The translations under genes and the position numbers were made by a program. From Candidatus Kapaibacterium sp. (GTDB lineage Bacteria; Bacteroidota; Ignavibacteria; Kapaibacteriales; UBA4661), in NCBI GenBank assembly GCA_025455065.1, contig JALONG010000016.1, forward strand, positions 1-64,000: DNA of 64,000 nt. Direction: 5' to 3'. The notes beneath the pieces were generated by a model. That model was not told the DNA's origin. It was given only the letters and a program-made list of their open reading frames with translations, and made no database searches. Below, one piece after another: positions 29,101 to 38,015 of the stretch (position 1 is its first letter; the number at the start of each line of letters is the position of its first letter).

Positions 29101-30112
29101 CAGCGCCTTCGCGGTCTTCCAAAACAGCAAACACCTCATCTGCGCCCAAGCCTTGTTGCGACGTAAAGGCGGAAAGCTGCCCCGCGCTTGTGAGACGATT
29201 CACACCACCGCCGTTTGTGCCAATCCAAAGCGTTCCTTCGCGGTCAAGCGAAAGTGAGCGTACATCGTTTTTGGTCAAGCCGTTTGTAGTATTGTAAAAC
29301 GCCGTAGCAGAGCCGTTCTCAACACGAAAAAGCCCGTCAGCACTACCCACCCAAAGTGTACCGTTGCGTGTTGCCAAAAGTGCGTGAACGCCGTCGCCAA
29401 CCAAGCCTTCATCGGGCGTGTAGGGTCGGAATTGCCCTTCAATCGCTACAAACGGCGTAAATTTCCCGTTTTCCCAATGATTCACACCGCCGCCATTTGT
29501 TCCAACCCAGATGCCGCCTTTGAGGTCGGAGGTAAGCGATAAAATTGTCGCTCCCGTCAAGCCGTTTTCGGTATTGTACTTCGTAAATTTCCCATTTTGC
29601 CACAGAGCCAAGCCGTTTTCCGTCCCAATCCAGACATTACCTTGCGTGTCTTCGCAAAGCGAAAAAATCACATTGTCCGGTAGCCCTTCTTTGACGGTGT
29701 AGAGCGTAAACGCGCCATTGCTGATGCGCAAAAGCCCGTTTTCCGTTCCCACCCAAAATGTGCCGCTTTTATCTTCCAAAAGCGCAAGGATTTCCGTGCT
29801 TTTGAGCGGCAAATTTGATTTATCAAACGTGACAAATCGCGCTCCGTCAAAGCGTACCAGACCTTCTGCTGCGCCTATCCACAAATAGCCGTCGCGTGTT
29901 TGGTACATCGTGCGGACGGCGCTTTGTTGGAAGCCGTTATCGCTTTTCCACGTGTCGAAAACGTATTGTGTAATCGGTTTTGTGGGGTTTAATCCGCGAA
30001 CTCGCTCCGTTACAACGGTTTCGGGTGTTTTTTGTGCAGTCGTAATTGCAATGCTGCCCGCAAAAGCAGCAAATATCAGGGCTGTAAGTATGAATAAACG
30101 ACGCAGTTTCAT
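26141..30112 (-). CDS. SiaA-like PP2C phosphatase with periplasmic beta-propeller and GAF
   Basis: A 1323-residue transmembrane phosphatase. A signal peptide (MKLRRLFILTALIFAAFAGS) is followed by about 14 reg_prop propeller repeats at about 42-665 ([27 protein letters not shown]). A Y_Y_Y domain lies at about 735-812 (FEFQYTATSILMPERVRFKF), then a TM helix at about 818-838 and a coiled coil. A GAF domain spans about 878-1040 (FGIGLYRPWKEKIEYAMAID). The C-terminal SpoIIE/PP2C domain runs from about 1074 to the end, with metal-binding SGDFYW, AVDCTGHGVPGAFMS and TSDGFKDQ. It precedes siaB and siaC on the same strand and so should act as the SiaC phosphatase, in place of the smaller HAMP-type SiaA of Pseudomonas. 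The open frame extends 58 codons further, but the signal peptide fixes the start at 30112. The same sensor is fused to a kinase and a chemoreceptor elsewhere in the window. Confidence 0.9.
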   Translation of the reverse strand: MKLRRLFILTALIFAAFAGSIAITTAQKTPETVVTERVRGLNPTKPITQYVFDTWKSDNGFQQSAVRTMYQTRDGYLWIGAAEGLVRFDGARFVTFDKSNLPLKSTEILALLEDKSGTFWVGTENGLLRISNGAFTLYTVKEGLPDNVIFSLCEDTQGNVWIGTENGLALWQNGKFTKYNTENGLTGATILSLTSDLKGGIWVGTNGGGVNHWENGKFTPFVAIEGQFRPYTPDEGLVGDGVHALLATRNGTLWVGSADGLFRVENGSATAFYNTTNGLTKNDVRSLSLDREGTLWIGTNGGGVNRLTSAGQLSAFTSQQGLGADEVFAVLEDREGAVWFGTDGGGIGRFRDRRFSTYTAKDGLSHNNVNVVVEGGDGTMYFGTNGGLNMFSAGTWTNLTTEQGLLNNVITSLWSDRSGKLWIGTGGGLQSRKNGVLTSYTTNNGLPSNRVQAIYEDSDEAMWIGTDNGLVKMSIGAGSAGIDSTAATMKVYTTKDGLGSNTIYAIMQDSRGTMWFGTRGGGINALKNGSFTKYTIREGLASNYVWSIYEDRDGTIWVGSGGGLSRLKDGKFSTITARQGLHSDVIFSIQEDDAGWLWMSCNKGIFRVRKSHLNDVLDRREKRLSCIAYSVTDGLKSNVCNGGTQPSVWKSRDGRFWYPTIKGAAVVEPLTIPYNPLPPTVIIERVIADEALLRLPGVSPLQYTDASTKDSFEGDSTAMVERADGSGKVVELPPGIDKFEFQYTATSILMPERVRFKFMLEGFDEDWVDAGSRRSAFYTSLPRGKEYRFRVMASNNDGVWSETDVATSFYLKPHFYETPWFITLCVIAVLAAAFAFYRYRLSRIQKRNEELERIVHERTEEVRRQAKEIERANGELKEKNERLAVVSRIGRELTSSLTMETIVTTIYQRIYEVMDATIFGIGLYRPWKEKIEYAMAIDKGMRLPYYERDMAEKNQFPVWCIQNGKEIVIQDADKEAKNYIPDFRKTINPFEGMMPEIDEDYAKSLIYIPLTVRGDVIGALSVQSYKRNAYTANHVEIVRTLANYAAIAISNAEQFEELQRKQRLIMEFNKHITDSINYAKRIQTAMLPDSDHIGQSLSDYFILFKPRDVVSGDFYWYCDKGDHIYIAAVDCTGHGVPGAFMSLIGNSLLNEVVNTHGTPTPGTLLSELHKGVQRSLRQTETNNRDGMDITLCMIDKKKRIVDFAGAMNSLYVMKNGEFVELKADKKPIGGTETDERIFSNQSVNLNDTPPGKTMLYLTSDGFKDQFGGEKGKKFSSKRFVETLQQIHTFSAEEQKNKLDETMAAWMGTEHKQIDDMLVIGVRV

Positions 30113-30424
30113 TGAGAGCTTTGAAAAAAGTTGGTGAAGTCCGTTTAGGCAACGCCTTAGCGTGATAGAGAACTTGTCAAAAAAAGAGCAGGGCGCAAAA
30201 TACCTGCTTTGAAACTCGCTCAAAATAGTATTCTTTCGTGAATTTTGTACAGAATTTTGGTGTTTTAGGGGAAAAAGTTTTGGCAAGAAAAATATTTTCT
30301 CTTTTGCTGTGAGAATATGCTGGAAATTGAGGAAAATTGCGATATTTGTGCTTGAACTTCAAAAAAAGTTTTAGCAATAATTCTCACGCATTTGGTATTG
30401 TTCAACTTCGGGGAAAAAGGAAAT
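30113..30424. other. 312-bp divergent intergenic region
   Basis: This AT-rich spacer separates the leftward phosphatase/siaBC operon from the rightward 7TMR-DISM kinase gene and must hold promoters for both. It contains a small hairpin (AGCAGG at 30187-30192, CCTGCT at 30203-30208) and a direct repeat of GAATTTTG near 30240-30260. I see no convincing -33/-7 pair, RNA gene or conserved small ORF. Confidence 0.6.
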
Positions 30425-32704
30425 ATGCGACTTCTACGGTACTTCATTGTTGTTGTTGTCGCTAGTATTTTTTTCGGCATCAGCAGTGGGCGCATTGCCG
30501 CTCAAACATTTTCCCCCTCTCTCAACAATTCCCCTACTGAAAATTCACCCCGTGCCGCCGTTATCGTCCCTCTCGAAACCCCTGCATCCGTCAGCCCTTT
30601 AGCGGAAATAGTCTTGGACACCAAGCGCAGCATGACTTTGCGCGATGTGCGCTCTATGCCTACGCTTTTTTCACCCGTCAAATCGCCGATTATTCATTTT
30701 GGATTTACCGGTGCGGCAGTCTGGATGCGGTTTTGGGTGCAGAATCCTTACGGTATTCGCTCGTATTTGCAAGTGTTTAATGCGCCATTGGACACGCTGG
30801 AGGTGATGATTCCTCGCTCCGACGGCACTGTCTTTACAAAACGGTACGGTGCGGCACTGAGGCGTGATGTTGCCATGAGCAGCACCTATCCCGTCTTGGC
30901 GTTGGAAGAACTTGATACGGCGCTCACCATGCCGCGTGAAATCTATGTTCGCGTTGTGAGCAATGGCGTGATGTATCTTCCGATCGAAATTGCCGGAGAA
31001 CAAGCAATAATGCGCTCTTCGCTCACGTATTCGTGGTTTAATGCGGCTTCCTTCACAGTGCTTGCGGTTATGGTGCTGTACAATTTTTTCGTGTATTTGA
31101 CCGTGCGCCAACGCTCGTATTTGTTTTATGTTCTGTATGGGCTTGCCATTTCACTTTTTTTCGCTTACCAAAAAGGCTATGTGGTCTTGCTATTAGGAAA
31201 TAGCATTGCAGAATGGATGTATGCAAAGCCGTTTATGCCTGATATTTTAGTGCTGTTGCCAACGTTGCTTATTTGTCTTTTTACGATTTCTTTTTTGCGT
31301 ACTTTCGAGATTTTACCGCGCCTACATAGGGTTTTGTTGGGCTTGATTGCCGTTTTTGCAATACTGATTCTTGTTGAAAGCCTAAGTGGTTGGACATTAG
31401 CGCGAAAAGCCTTGTCGTTTATGGTGATGGTTTCGTCGGTTGTTAATCTTAGTTGTGGGATTGCGGCTTGGAGACAGGGCTACAGACCGGCGCTGTTTTA
31501 TTTAATTGGCTGGGGAATATGGCTTGTCGCAACGATTGTCTATGCAATGTATGTGGAGCGCATACTGCCAATATCGCGGTTTATTGAACTTGTGTTGCAA
31601 CTTGGTGCTGTTTCTGAAGCAGTGCTGATGTCGTTTGCCTTGGGCGACCGCATCAATCTTTTACAACAAAATTTAGTCGAAGAGCGGCACAAACGCACCC
31701 TTTCGGAGCGGGAGCGGGAATTGGAGCATATTCGCAATACCGAATTAGAAAAAGCAAATGCACAGATTCAAGCACAAAGTGATAAGATAACTGACTACAA
31801 CCTCAGCATTGAAGCCGCAAACACGGAATTACAGCAAATCAACGAGCAACTGACGCAGCAGCAACGTCTTTTGGAGCGCCGCTCACGAGAAATCGAAGTG
31901 ATGAATGGGCAGCTTCAACGCCAAAACACGCAACTGTACTCGCTTAATGAAGAGAAAAATGAGTTTTTGGGCATTGCGGCGCATGACCTCAAAAATCCGC
32001 TGACAGGCTTGCGTGGAATGTTGGAAATACTCAGTGGCGACGACGAATTGCCGAAAGAATATCGTCAGCGAATGGTCGCTGTGATGCGGCAATCAGTGGA
32101 CAGAATGTTCGAGATTGTCAGCAAATTTTTGGATGTGAACGCTTTGGAGCAGGGCGCAATTATTCCCAGTGCTGAAACCCTTGCAATCATGCCGCTTGTG
32201 CAGTCGGTTGTGGGAAATTATGCTTTGCCTGCTGCCGACAAGCACATACGCATCAGCGTAAGCGGCAATGAACGCGCAGAATGTTTTTCGGACAAACAAT
32301 TAACGCTGCAAGTATTGGACAATCTCGTCTCCAATGCTGTTAAATACTCGCCTCTCGGCTCCTCAGTGCGAATCACTGTTACGATGGGAACTGCACCGGA
32401 ACTTTGCGAGCAAGAACTTGGGGAACATCACGAGGAAATTGCTCAAAACGCTGACAAATACACGTTTATCACGGTGGAGGACAAAGGACCCGGATTAACG
32501 GAAGAAGACCGCAAGAACCTTTTTCGCAAATTTGCCCGTTTATCGGCAAAACCCACCGGCGGGGAACATTCAACGGGTTTGGGGCTTTCGATTGCGAAGC
32601 GGCTTGTAGAGGCAATGCGCGGAGAAATTCTCTGCGTTTCCGAACAGGATAAAGGGTCAGCATTTGTATTGGTCTTGCCGACAAAAGAATCGCAAAAAGC
32701 GTGA
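30425..32704 (+). CDS. 7TMR-DISM sensor histidine kinase
   Basis: A 759-residue receptor kinase. After a signal peptide (MRLLRYFIVVVVASIFFGIS) comes an extracellular 7TMR-DISMED2 jelly-roll domain at about 60-190 (FGFTGAAVWMRFWVQNPYG). A seven-helix DISM membrane domain spans about 195-400 (FVYLTVRQRSYLFYVLYGLA). A long Gln/Glu coiled coil follows at about 405-500. The HisKA domain contains EFLGIAAHDLKNPLTGLRGM, and the HATPase domain (NLVSNAVKYSPLGSS, STGLGLSIAKRL) ends the protein. The start at 30425 has AAGGA six bases upstream and precedes the signal peptide. DISMED2 domains usually bind carbohydrate-like ligands; the ligand here is unknown. It is divergent from the SiaA-like operon and its stop is only three bases from the end of the convergent dipeptidase gene. 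No response regulator is adjacent. Confidence 0.92.
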   Translation: MRLLRYFIVVVVASIFFGISSGRIAAQTFSPSLNNSPTENSPRAAVIVPLETPASVSPLAEIVLDTKRSMTLRDVRSMPTLFSPVKSPIIHFGFTGAAVWMRFWVQNPYGIRSYLQVFNAPLDTLEVMIPRSDGTVFTKRYGAALRRDVAMSSTYPVLALEELDTALTMPREIYVRVVSNGVMYLPIEIAGEQAIMRSSLTYSWFNAASFTVLAVMVLYNFFVYLTVRQRSYLFYVLYGLAISLFFAYQKGYVVLLLGNSIAEWMYAKPFMPDILVLLPTLLICLFTISFLRTFEILPRLHRVLLGLIAVFAILILVESLSGWTLARKALSFMVMVSSVVNLSCGIAAWRQGYRPALFYLIGWGIWLVATIVYAMYVERILPISRFIELVLQLGAVSEAVLMSFALGDRINLLQQNLVEERHKRTLSERERELEHIRNTELEKANAQIQAQSDKITDYNLSIEAANTELQQINEQLTQQQRLLERRSREIEVMNGQLQRQNTQLYSLNEEKNEFLGIAAHDLKNPLTGLRGMLEILSGDDELPKEYRQRMVAVMRQSVDRMFEIVSKFLDVNALEQGAIIPSAETLAIMPLVQSVVGNYALPAADKHIRISVSGNERAECFSDKQLTLQVLDNLVSNAVKYSPLGSSVRITVTMGTAPELCEQELGEHHEEIAQNADKYTFITVEDKGPGLTEEDRKNLFRKFARLSAKPTGGEHSTGLGLSIAKRLVEAMRGEILCVSEQDKGSAFVLVLPTKESQKA

Positions 32705-32707
32705 TGG

Positions 32708-33421
32708 TTACTTTATTTCCGAAAAATCAATATCCAAAATCGGATATTCCCGCCAATCTTTGTAATCGAAGTGCCACCATTCAATAGAAAACACGGTAAA
32801 ACCTTGCTTCTCCATTTCCGCACGAAGAAGTTCGCGTACGCGGGTCTGCTCAGGCGTTCCTCCGGTGTAGGTAGGATATGCACGGTCGGTCATTTCATCG
32901 TACTCGCTTGGCATCGGCACTTCTTTGCCTGTTTTGAGGTCAAAAAGCGATAAATCCACTGCGCAGCCGCGATTGTGCCGTGAGCCGTTTTTCGGATTGG
33001 CAACAAACTTTTTTAATGCCGCAGGCGTAACATCCCAAAAAAGTTTCGTAATACGCCAAGGACGATAACCGTCAAAAATCAGCAAACCGTAGCCGTGCTT
33101 CTTCAAGTTTTGATGCGCTCTGACGAGTGCTTCGGCTGCGGGGCGCTGCAAAAAAGCCCGTTCTTCCTTGTAAAGCGGTCTGCCGACGAAGTTATTGGAT
33201 TTCGCGTAGCGTACATCCAAGCGAATCGTGGGGTCGAGTTTGATAAGTTCGGCAAGTTCAGATTTGCGAAGATTGCTCTCCGGTGGGGGCGGGGCGCTTG
33301 CTCCGGCGGAAACTTCTTCTTGAGCATACAGCAAGGAAAGACACGAAAGGAAAACCGCTACAACACAAGCACTAATGCGTCGTAGAGCTGAATTAACGAA
33401 AGAGTTGAGGAGAGCGTCCAT
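32708..33421 (-). CDS. ddpX: D-Ala-D-Ala dipeptidase, M15D family (VanX/DdpX-like)
   Basis: A 237-residue exported zinc dipeptidase that cleaves free D-alanyl-D-alanine. A signal peptide (VVAVFLSCLSLLYAQ) precedes the catalytic domain. It has LRLDVRYAxxNNFVGxxLY-type N-terminal features (IRLDVRYAKSNNFVGRPLY) and FDGYRPWRI. The zinc site is SRHNRGCAVDL (His149, Asp156) and EWWHF (catalytic Glu214, zinc His217). All required residues are present. In bacteria without the vancomycin cluster these enzymes recycle cell-wall D-Ala-D-Ala; no van genes surround this one. The start was placed at the Met before the signal peptide; the frame is open 24 codons further upstream. Confidence 0.9.
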   Translation of the reverse strand: MDALLNSFVNSALRRISACVVAVFLSCLSLLYAQEEVSAGASAPPPPESNLRKSELAELIKLDPTIRLDVRYAKSNNFVGRPLYKEERAFLQRPAAEALVRAHQNLKKHGYGLLIFDGYRPWRITKLFWDVTPAALKKFVANPKNGSRHNRGCAVDLSLFDLKTGKEVPMPSEYDEMTDRAYPTYTGGTPEQTRVRELLRAEMEKQGFTVFSIEWWHFDYKDWREYPILDIDFSEIK

Positions 33422-33511
33422 AGTGCAAAAAATGAGATTCCCAAAATCAGTAATTACTCGAAAAATATACGGAATTTCTGCGGTTGCAAACATTGATTAT
33501 TGCGTCCAACA

Positions 33512-35653
33512 TTAGACAGTAGAAGTGCTACTGCGGTTTGCTCTGTGTAAAAAATCCTCTAACGCGCTTTTTCCCACAAGCGGTTCTTGGCACACATAAC
33601 CCTCACAAATGTAGGTGGTTGCTTGGTTTTTGATAGCAACTTGGTATTCTGCCTGCTCAATATAGTGTTTCAGTTCTTCGGGCGAATGATTAAGCGCGAC
33701 AACAGCATGAGGCAAGTATTCTTCGGCGACGGTGCGCACAATGCCGTGTGTTTCGTTGTCTCCTGTGCGTCCTGCAATGATGATTTCTTGCGTATTCCCA
33801 ATCAAAAAGTCGTTAGCAATAAGCATTTGCGCGAATCCTGTCGGGTGATGCTGAATTGGTGCGGCAAAGCGGCGAATTGTCTGTTCTGCAAGATCTTGGT
33901 ATTCTTTATTGCTCGTCAGTTTGCCCAAACGCGCCAAAACACTAGCCGCAATCGAATTTCCCGAAGGAATCGCCCCGTCATAGCCTTCTTTGCTTTGCAG
34001 CAATAGTGCCTCGTTGTCGGCTGCCGAAAAACGAAAACCACGGTCTGCTTTGTCGTAAAAAAGGCGAATCATCTCATCAGCAAGCCTAAGGGCGGTCTTG
34101 AGGTGCTTGAGGGCAAAGGTTGTTTGGTACAATTCCAACGCTCCCCATGCAAGAAAAGCATAATCATCCAAAAATGCGGGAATAGCTGCCTCGCCGTCAC
34201 GGAAACGGTGCAAAAGCCGCTCGGTGCTTGCTGTTGTAAGTTTTTGTGCAATAAATTCCAAAGCCCGCTCTGCTGCTTGTGTGTAAAGGGCATTGTCTAA
34301 AACCCGTCCACCAATCGCAAACGCAGCAATCATCAGCCCGTTCCAATCAGTCAAAATTTTATCGTCTTTAAGCGGGTGAACACGCTCTTCGCGGTGGTAA
34401 AAAAGCTGCTCACGCATGACTGCAAGCCTTACGCGGAGCTCATGAATTTCCGTGCCGTGATGCTTGGCAAAATCCTCAATACTTGTCCGCAAATGCGGAA
34501 TATTTTCGCCTGTCTGCGAACCGCTTGCTTCATCAAAAAAATTACCGTCGAGGCTGAAATTGTACGCAGCCGCAAAAAGTTTTGCATTGTCATCACCCAA
34601 AACCCGCTTCAATTCTTCTTCCGACCACACATAAAACTTTCCTTCATGCCCTTCGCTGTCGGCATCTTCCGCAGAATAGAAACCGCCTTCGGGCGAGGTC
34701 ATATCCCGCAAAACGTAGGTAAAGACTTCCTCCGCCACTTGGGCGAATACTTCTTTTTTGTCCTTGTCCGGCGAGGCTTGATGCGCTTCCAAATACGCAA
34801 CAGCTAGCATTGCTTGGTCATAAAGCATTTTTTCAAAATGCGGCAAAAGCCACTCGCGGTCAGTGCTGTAACGGTGAAAGCCATAGCCGATATGGTCAAA
34901 TAACCCTCCATGACGCATGGAGATGAGCGTCCGCTCCACCATTGCAAGCGCAGTTCGATTACCCGTGCGTTTGTAGTACCGCAAAAGAAACAAGAGATTC
35001 TGCGGTGAAGGGAACTTTGGTTGGCTGCCAAAGCCGCCAAATTGCGGGTCGAAGGTTTGTTCGTACCGTTGAAACGCGATGTCGTTTATGGTTGGAGAAA
35101 GCGCAGAGGAAGCATGATTACTACTTTTCTCAGAAAAATGCTCCAAAATAGCGTCGCAGGATTCTTCGACTTTTGCACGTTCATTTGTCCACGCATGGAG
35201 AATCTGCTCCAAAATATGCGGGAAGCCCGGACGGTTGCGATAATTGGCTGGTGGAAAATATGTTCCCGCAAAAAATGGTTTTTTGTCAGGGGACATAAAA
35301 ATTGTGAGGGGCCAGCCACCGTGTCCGGTCATTGCTTGGCAAACCCGCATATAGATTGCATCAACGTCGGGGCGCTCTTCCCTATCAACCTTTATCGCTA
35401 CAAAATGCTCGTTCAAAAACTCGGCAATCGCCTCGTTTTCAAAGGATTCCCGCTCCATCACATGGCACCAATGGCACGTCGCATAGCCGATACTGAGGAA
35501 AATCGGCTTGTCCTCGCGTTTCGCTTTCGCAAACGTCTCTTCGTTCCAAGCGTACCAATTCACCGGATTATGGGCGTGTTGCAGCAAATACGGCGATTTC
35601 TCACGAATGAGTGCGTTGGTAAATTTTGGAGAATGTGTTGTTGAGGCGGACAT
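33512..35653 (-). CDS. Thioredoxin-domain protein, DUF255/YyaL (SPATA20-like)
   Basis: The 713-residue protein belongs to the widespread DUF255 family. It opens with [17 protein letters not shown] and the thioredoxin-like segment [20 protein letters not shown], with a CxxC motif, followed by [19 protein letters not shown] and [11 protein letters not shown]. The rest is an (alpha/alpha) barrel-like region resembling N-acylglucosamine 2-epimerase/cellobiose epimerase folds ([20 protein letters not shown]). Length is normal for the family. The cellular role of these proteins is not settled; redox or sugar-related functions have been suggested. No signal peptide is seen. It shares strand with its neighbours but the gaps do not prove an operon. 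Confidence 0.9.
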   Translation of the reverse strand: MSASTTHSPKFTNALIREKSPYLLQHAHNPVNWYAWNEETFAKAKREDKPIFLSIGYATCHWCHVMERESFENEAIAEFLNEHFVAIKVDREERPDVDAIYMRVCQAMTGHGGWPLTIFMSPDKKPFFAGTYFPPANYRNRPGFPHILEQILHAWTNERAKVEESCDAILEHFSEKSSNHASSALSPTINDIAFQRYEQTFDPQFGGFGSQPKFPSPQNLLFLLRYYKRTGNRTALAMVERTLISMRHGGLFDHIGYGFHRYSTDREWLLPHFEKMLYDQAMLAVAYLEAHQASPDKDKKEVFAQVAEEVFTYVLRDMTSPEGGFYSAEDADSEGHEGKFYVWSEEELKRVLGDDNAKLFAAAYNFSLDGNFFDEASGSQTGENIPHLRTSIEDFAKHHGTEIHELRVRLAVMREQLFYHREERVHPLKDDKILTDWNGLMIAAFAIGGRVLDNALYTQAAERALEFIAQKLTTASTERLLHRFRDGEAAIPAFLDDYAFLAWGALELYQTTFALKHLKTALRLADEMIRLFYDKADRGFRFSAADNEALLLQSKEGYDGAIPSGNSIAASVLARLGKLTSNKEYQDLAEQTIRRFAAPIQHHPTGFAQMLIANDFLIGNTQEIIIAGRTGDNETHGIVRTVAEEYLPHAVVALNHSPEELKHYIEQAEYQVAIKNQATTYICEGYVCQEPLVGKSALEDFLHRANRSSTSTV

Positions 35654-35788
35654 GGCGAAAAAACAAGATTTGATGCGGTATCAGCAAACTTAAGGCTTAG
35701 GGTGATTTTTGTACAGACAAGGAAGTTACGAAAAATTTTCGGCTCAAGACGCATAAAAAAAGTAGTATCCTTCGTGGGGTGGAGTAAA

Positions 35789-37888
35789 TTACCGCACAAT
35801 AAATCGAAACATCTGCACAGCGCCATTATAGCGCACTTGCACAAAATAAATCCCACGTCCGTACTGTGAAACAGGAAAGGGAATCGTACTGATACCCGCC
35901 GAAACCCGCACTGTATCACTTGCAATCGGGCTTCCGTAAGTTGAATACACGGTATATTCGAGTTCGGCAGTTTCGGGTGTTGTCAAAAGTAGTGTTGCAA
36001 AACCCGCATCAGCGCTCACAGGAGAAGGCACAATGCCTTCACGCACAAAATCGGGTTTGTTTATTGGAAGCACTTGAGCCGGAATACCGCAGGGAACGGA
36101 GGTTTGGCGCGGTAAAAATCGCATAAAACCTTGCGCGGGGATGCGTCGCACTTGAGAACCGTCTTCCACAACAGCATAACACTCGGCAGGATTGCCACCA
36201 AAGCGCGTCCATGCTATATCGGTGAGATACAGCGAGGTAGGGGGATTCGGGCGAAGTTCAAGCGGAGAAAATTGTTGCTCTCCTTGAAAACGGACGAACA
36301 GCGTGGCGCGAAGCGACATTCCACGCGGTACGGCGGAAATTCCCACCCGTTGCGCATCCCAGAGCGGATAGGAGAGTATTTCCGGTGCAACGACTGTTCC
36401 CGCTTGCCTCAGTGCCGCATACACATTGGCGATGCCGTACCCCAAAATAGAATCGGGTTTTGTTGCCTGTGAAGCCGTAGAAGTGAGTAATCGCCGCACT
36501 TCGTAAGCGGGAAGTTCGGGAAATGCCGACAAAATCAAGGCTGCTGCACCTGCAACAAGTGGCGATGCAAAAGAAGTCCCCGCCGCCGCTTGATATTCGC
36601 GTCCCGTCGGTGCGGCAACGATGACCGTATCACCTTGTGCGGCAATATCAGGCTTGATTTTTCCGTCGCCTCGTGGTCCGCGTGAGGAAAAATTCACCAC
36701 TGCGGCTGTATCGGCTCTCAATGCCGCCACTGCAAGAACGCTGTCTGCATCAGCAGGCGCGTTGAGCGACCGAAAACCGCGCCGCCCCGCATTTCCTGCG
36801 GAAACCACGCATAAAACGCCTCTTGCGGCGGCATTGTTTAATGCTCGGCTAATAATGGCGGTGTTGCCGTTCAGTTCGCTGTACGTGTAGCTTTCATCGG
36901 GTTGGTCAAATTCGGCATAGCCCAGCGAAGCGTTCACAACGTCCACTCCACGCGCTTCCAGCCATTCCAAAGCCGCAACAACATTATCTTCCTCAATGTG
37001 GCGCTCATAGCGTAAATCTTCTGTCTTTGCCAATAAATATGACGCTCCGAAAGCAGCACCAACAAGGTTTTGCGGATGATAACCCGCTAAAACCGATAAA
37101 ACCTTTGTTCCATGGTCGTCTTGGTCAGGAAGGTCGGTCAAAAGTCCGCTTCGTCCATTGGCAGTATTAGAATCATTTTGAATAAAATCGTATTCTGCAA
37201 GTACTGATGCTGCTTTAAGCGAATTTTGCTCGCGCCAGCGAAATCCTGCGTCCATAACACCTACACGAACACCTTTGCCCGAAAGCCCGATTTCATGGGC
37301 TTGGGGAATGGCAATGCTTTGATTTTGTCTTCGTGAATCTCCATAAAGCAGTGTCCCGCAATTTGAACCAAGCGCAGTAACAGCGTTCATCATTTGCATA
37401 AATGCTGAACTTTGTAGCGCTGTTTGGGCTTGTGGAGCGAGAGTGTGAGCGTCCCGTTGCGGAAAAAGTTTTGCCGTTGCGGGTTGCACAGCACGGACAA
37501 AGGAAAAACGTCGTATTTGCTCAAGCTGAAGCGTGGAGCAGGTTACAAGCGAATAATTTTGCCAGCGCAATCGCAAAAGAATACTTGCCCCCACACGCCT
37601 GAGACTGTCTAAATACGGCTCAAAGACAGGTGCATCGGCAAGGGTGAGCAATCGGTCTTGCGGAAGAGATTTAGCGCGGCGTTTGAGTGCTTCTGGGCTG
37701 TGAAGCGCTTCAGTTCTTGCATAGAGGGCTGTGCCGCGTTGGAATGTTTCCGTGCCTTTGTCCCGAAAAAAAACGCGGTATGTTGCGCTGGTTGCACTCA
37801 CGAGTTGTTGGCTCAAAAGCGCTTGAAATGGTGCTTGCAAAAGAAGAAGTACGAAATAAACCGAAATAATGATGTAATTTTTTCTCAT
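35789..37888 (-). CDS. Subtilisin-like serine protease (S8) with T9SS sorting domain
   Basis: A 699-residue secreted protease. A signal peptide (IIISVYFVLLLLQAPFQALL) is followed by an inhibitor-like pro-region of about 180 residues. The S8 catalytic triad is complete: Asp213 in RVGVMDAGF, His259 in DDHGTKVLS and Ser439 in GTSFASPLVAG, with the oxyanion Asn region in VVSAGNAGRRG. A beta-sandwich follows, and the last 80 residues form a T9SS type A sorting domain (YTVYSTYGSPIASDTVRVSA, GRGIYFVQVRYNG). Export across the outer membrane by T9SS is therefore expected. The start was placed at the Met before the signal peptide; the frame is open 17 codons upstream. Substrates are unknown; nutrient proteolysis or maturation of surface proteins are both possible. 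Confidence 0.92.
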   Translation of the reverse strand: MRKNYIIISVYFVLLLLQAPFQALLSQQLVSATSATYRVFFRDKGTETFQRGTALYARTEALHSPEALKRRAKSLPQDRLLTLADAPVFEPYLDSLRRVGASILLRLRWQNYSLVTCSTLQLEQIRRFSFVRAVQPATAKLFPQRDAHTLAPQAQTALQSSAFMQMMNAVTALGSNCGTLLYGDSRRQNQSIAIPQAHEIGLSGKGVRVGVMDAGFRWREQNSLKAASVLAEYDFIQNDSNTANGRSGLLTDLPDQDDHGTKVLSVLAGYHPQNLVGAAFGASYLLAKTEDLRYERHIEEDNVVAALEWLEARGVDVVNASLGYAEFDQPDESYTYSELNGNTAIISRALNNAAARGVLCVVSAGNAGRRGFRSLNAPADADSVLAVAALRADTAAVVNFSSRGPRGDGKIKPDIAAQGDTVIVAAPTGREYQAAAGTSFASPLVAGAAALILSAFPELPAYEVRRLLTSTASQATKPDSILGYGIANVYAALRQAGTVVAPEILSYPLWDAQRVGISAVPRGMSLRATLFVRFQGEQQFSPLELRPNPPTSLYLTDIAWTRFGGNPAECYAVVEDGSQVRRIPAQGFMRFLPRQTSVPCGIPAQVLPINKPDFVREGIVPSPVSADAGFATLLLTTPETAELEYTVYSTYGSPIASDTVRVSAGISTIPFPVSQYGRGIYFVQVRYNGAVQMFRFIVR

Positions 37889-38015
37889 ATTGTTCGTCAA
37901 AATGATGGTGAAGAAACCTCGTTGAGGAAACCTCTTCAAACCTTACTGTTGTGGTGGAAATCACGACTGCAAGCTACAAATTTCGCCGCTTTTGTCCAAT
38001 TATCTCCCATTCATT

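Noticed and set aside
32708-33421. Vancomycin-resistance locus (VanX)
   Set aside because: No vanH, vanA or regulatory genes are adjacent, and the protein is exported; a cell-wall recycling dipeptidase is more likely.
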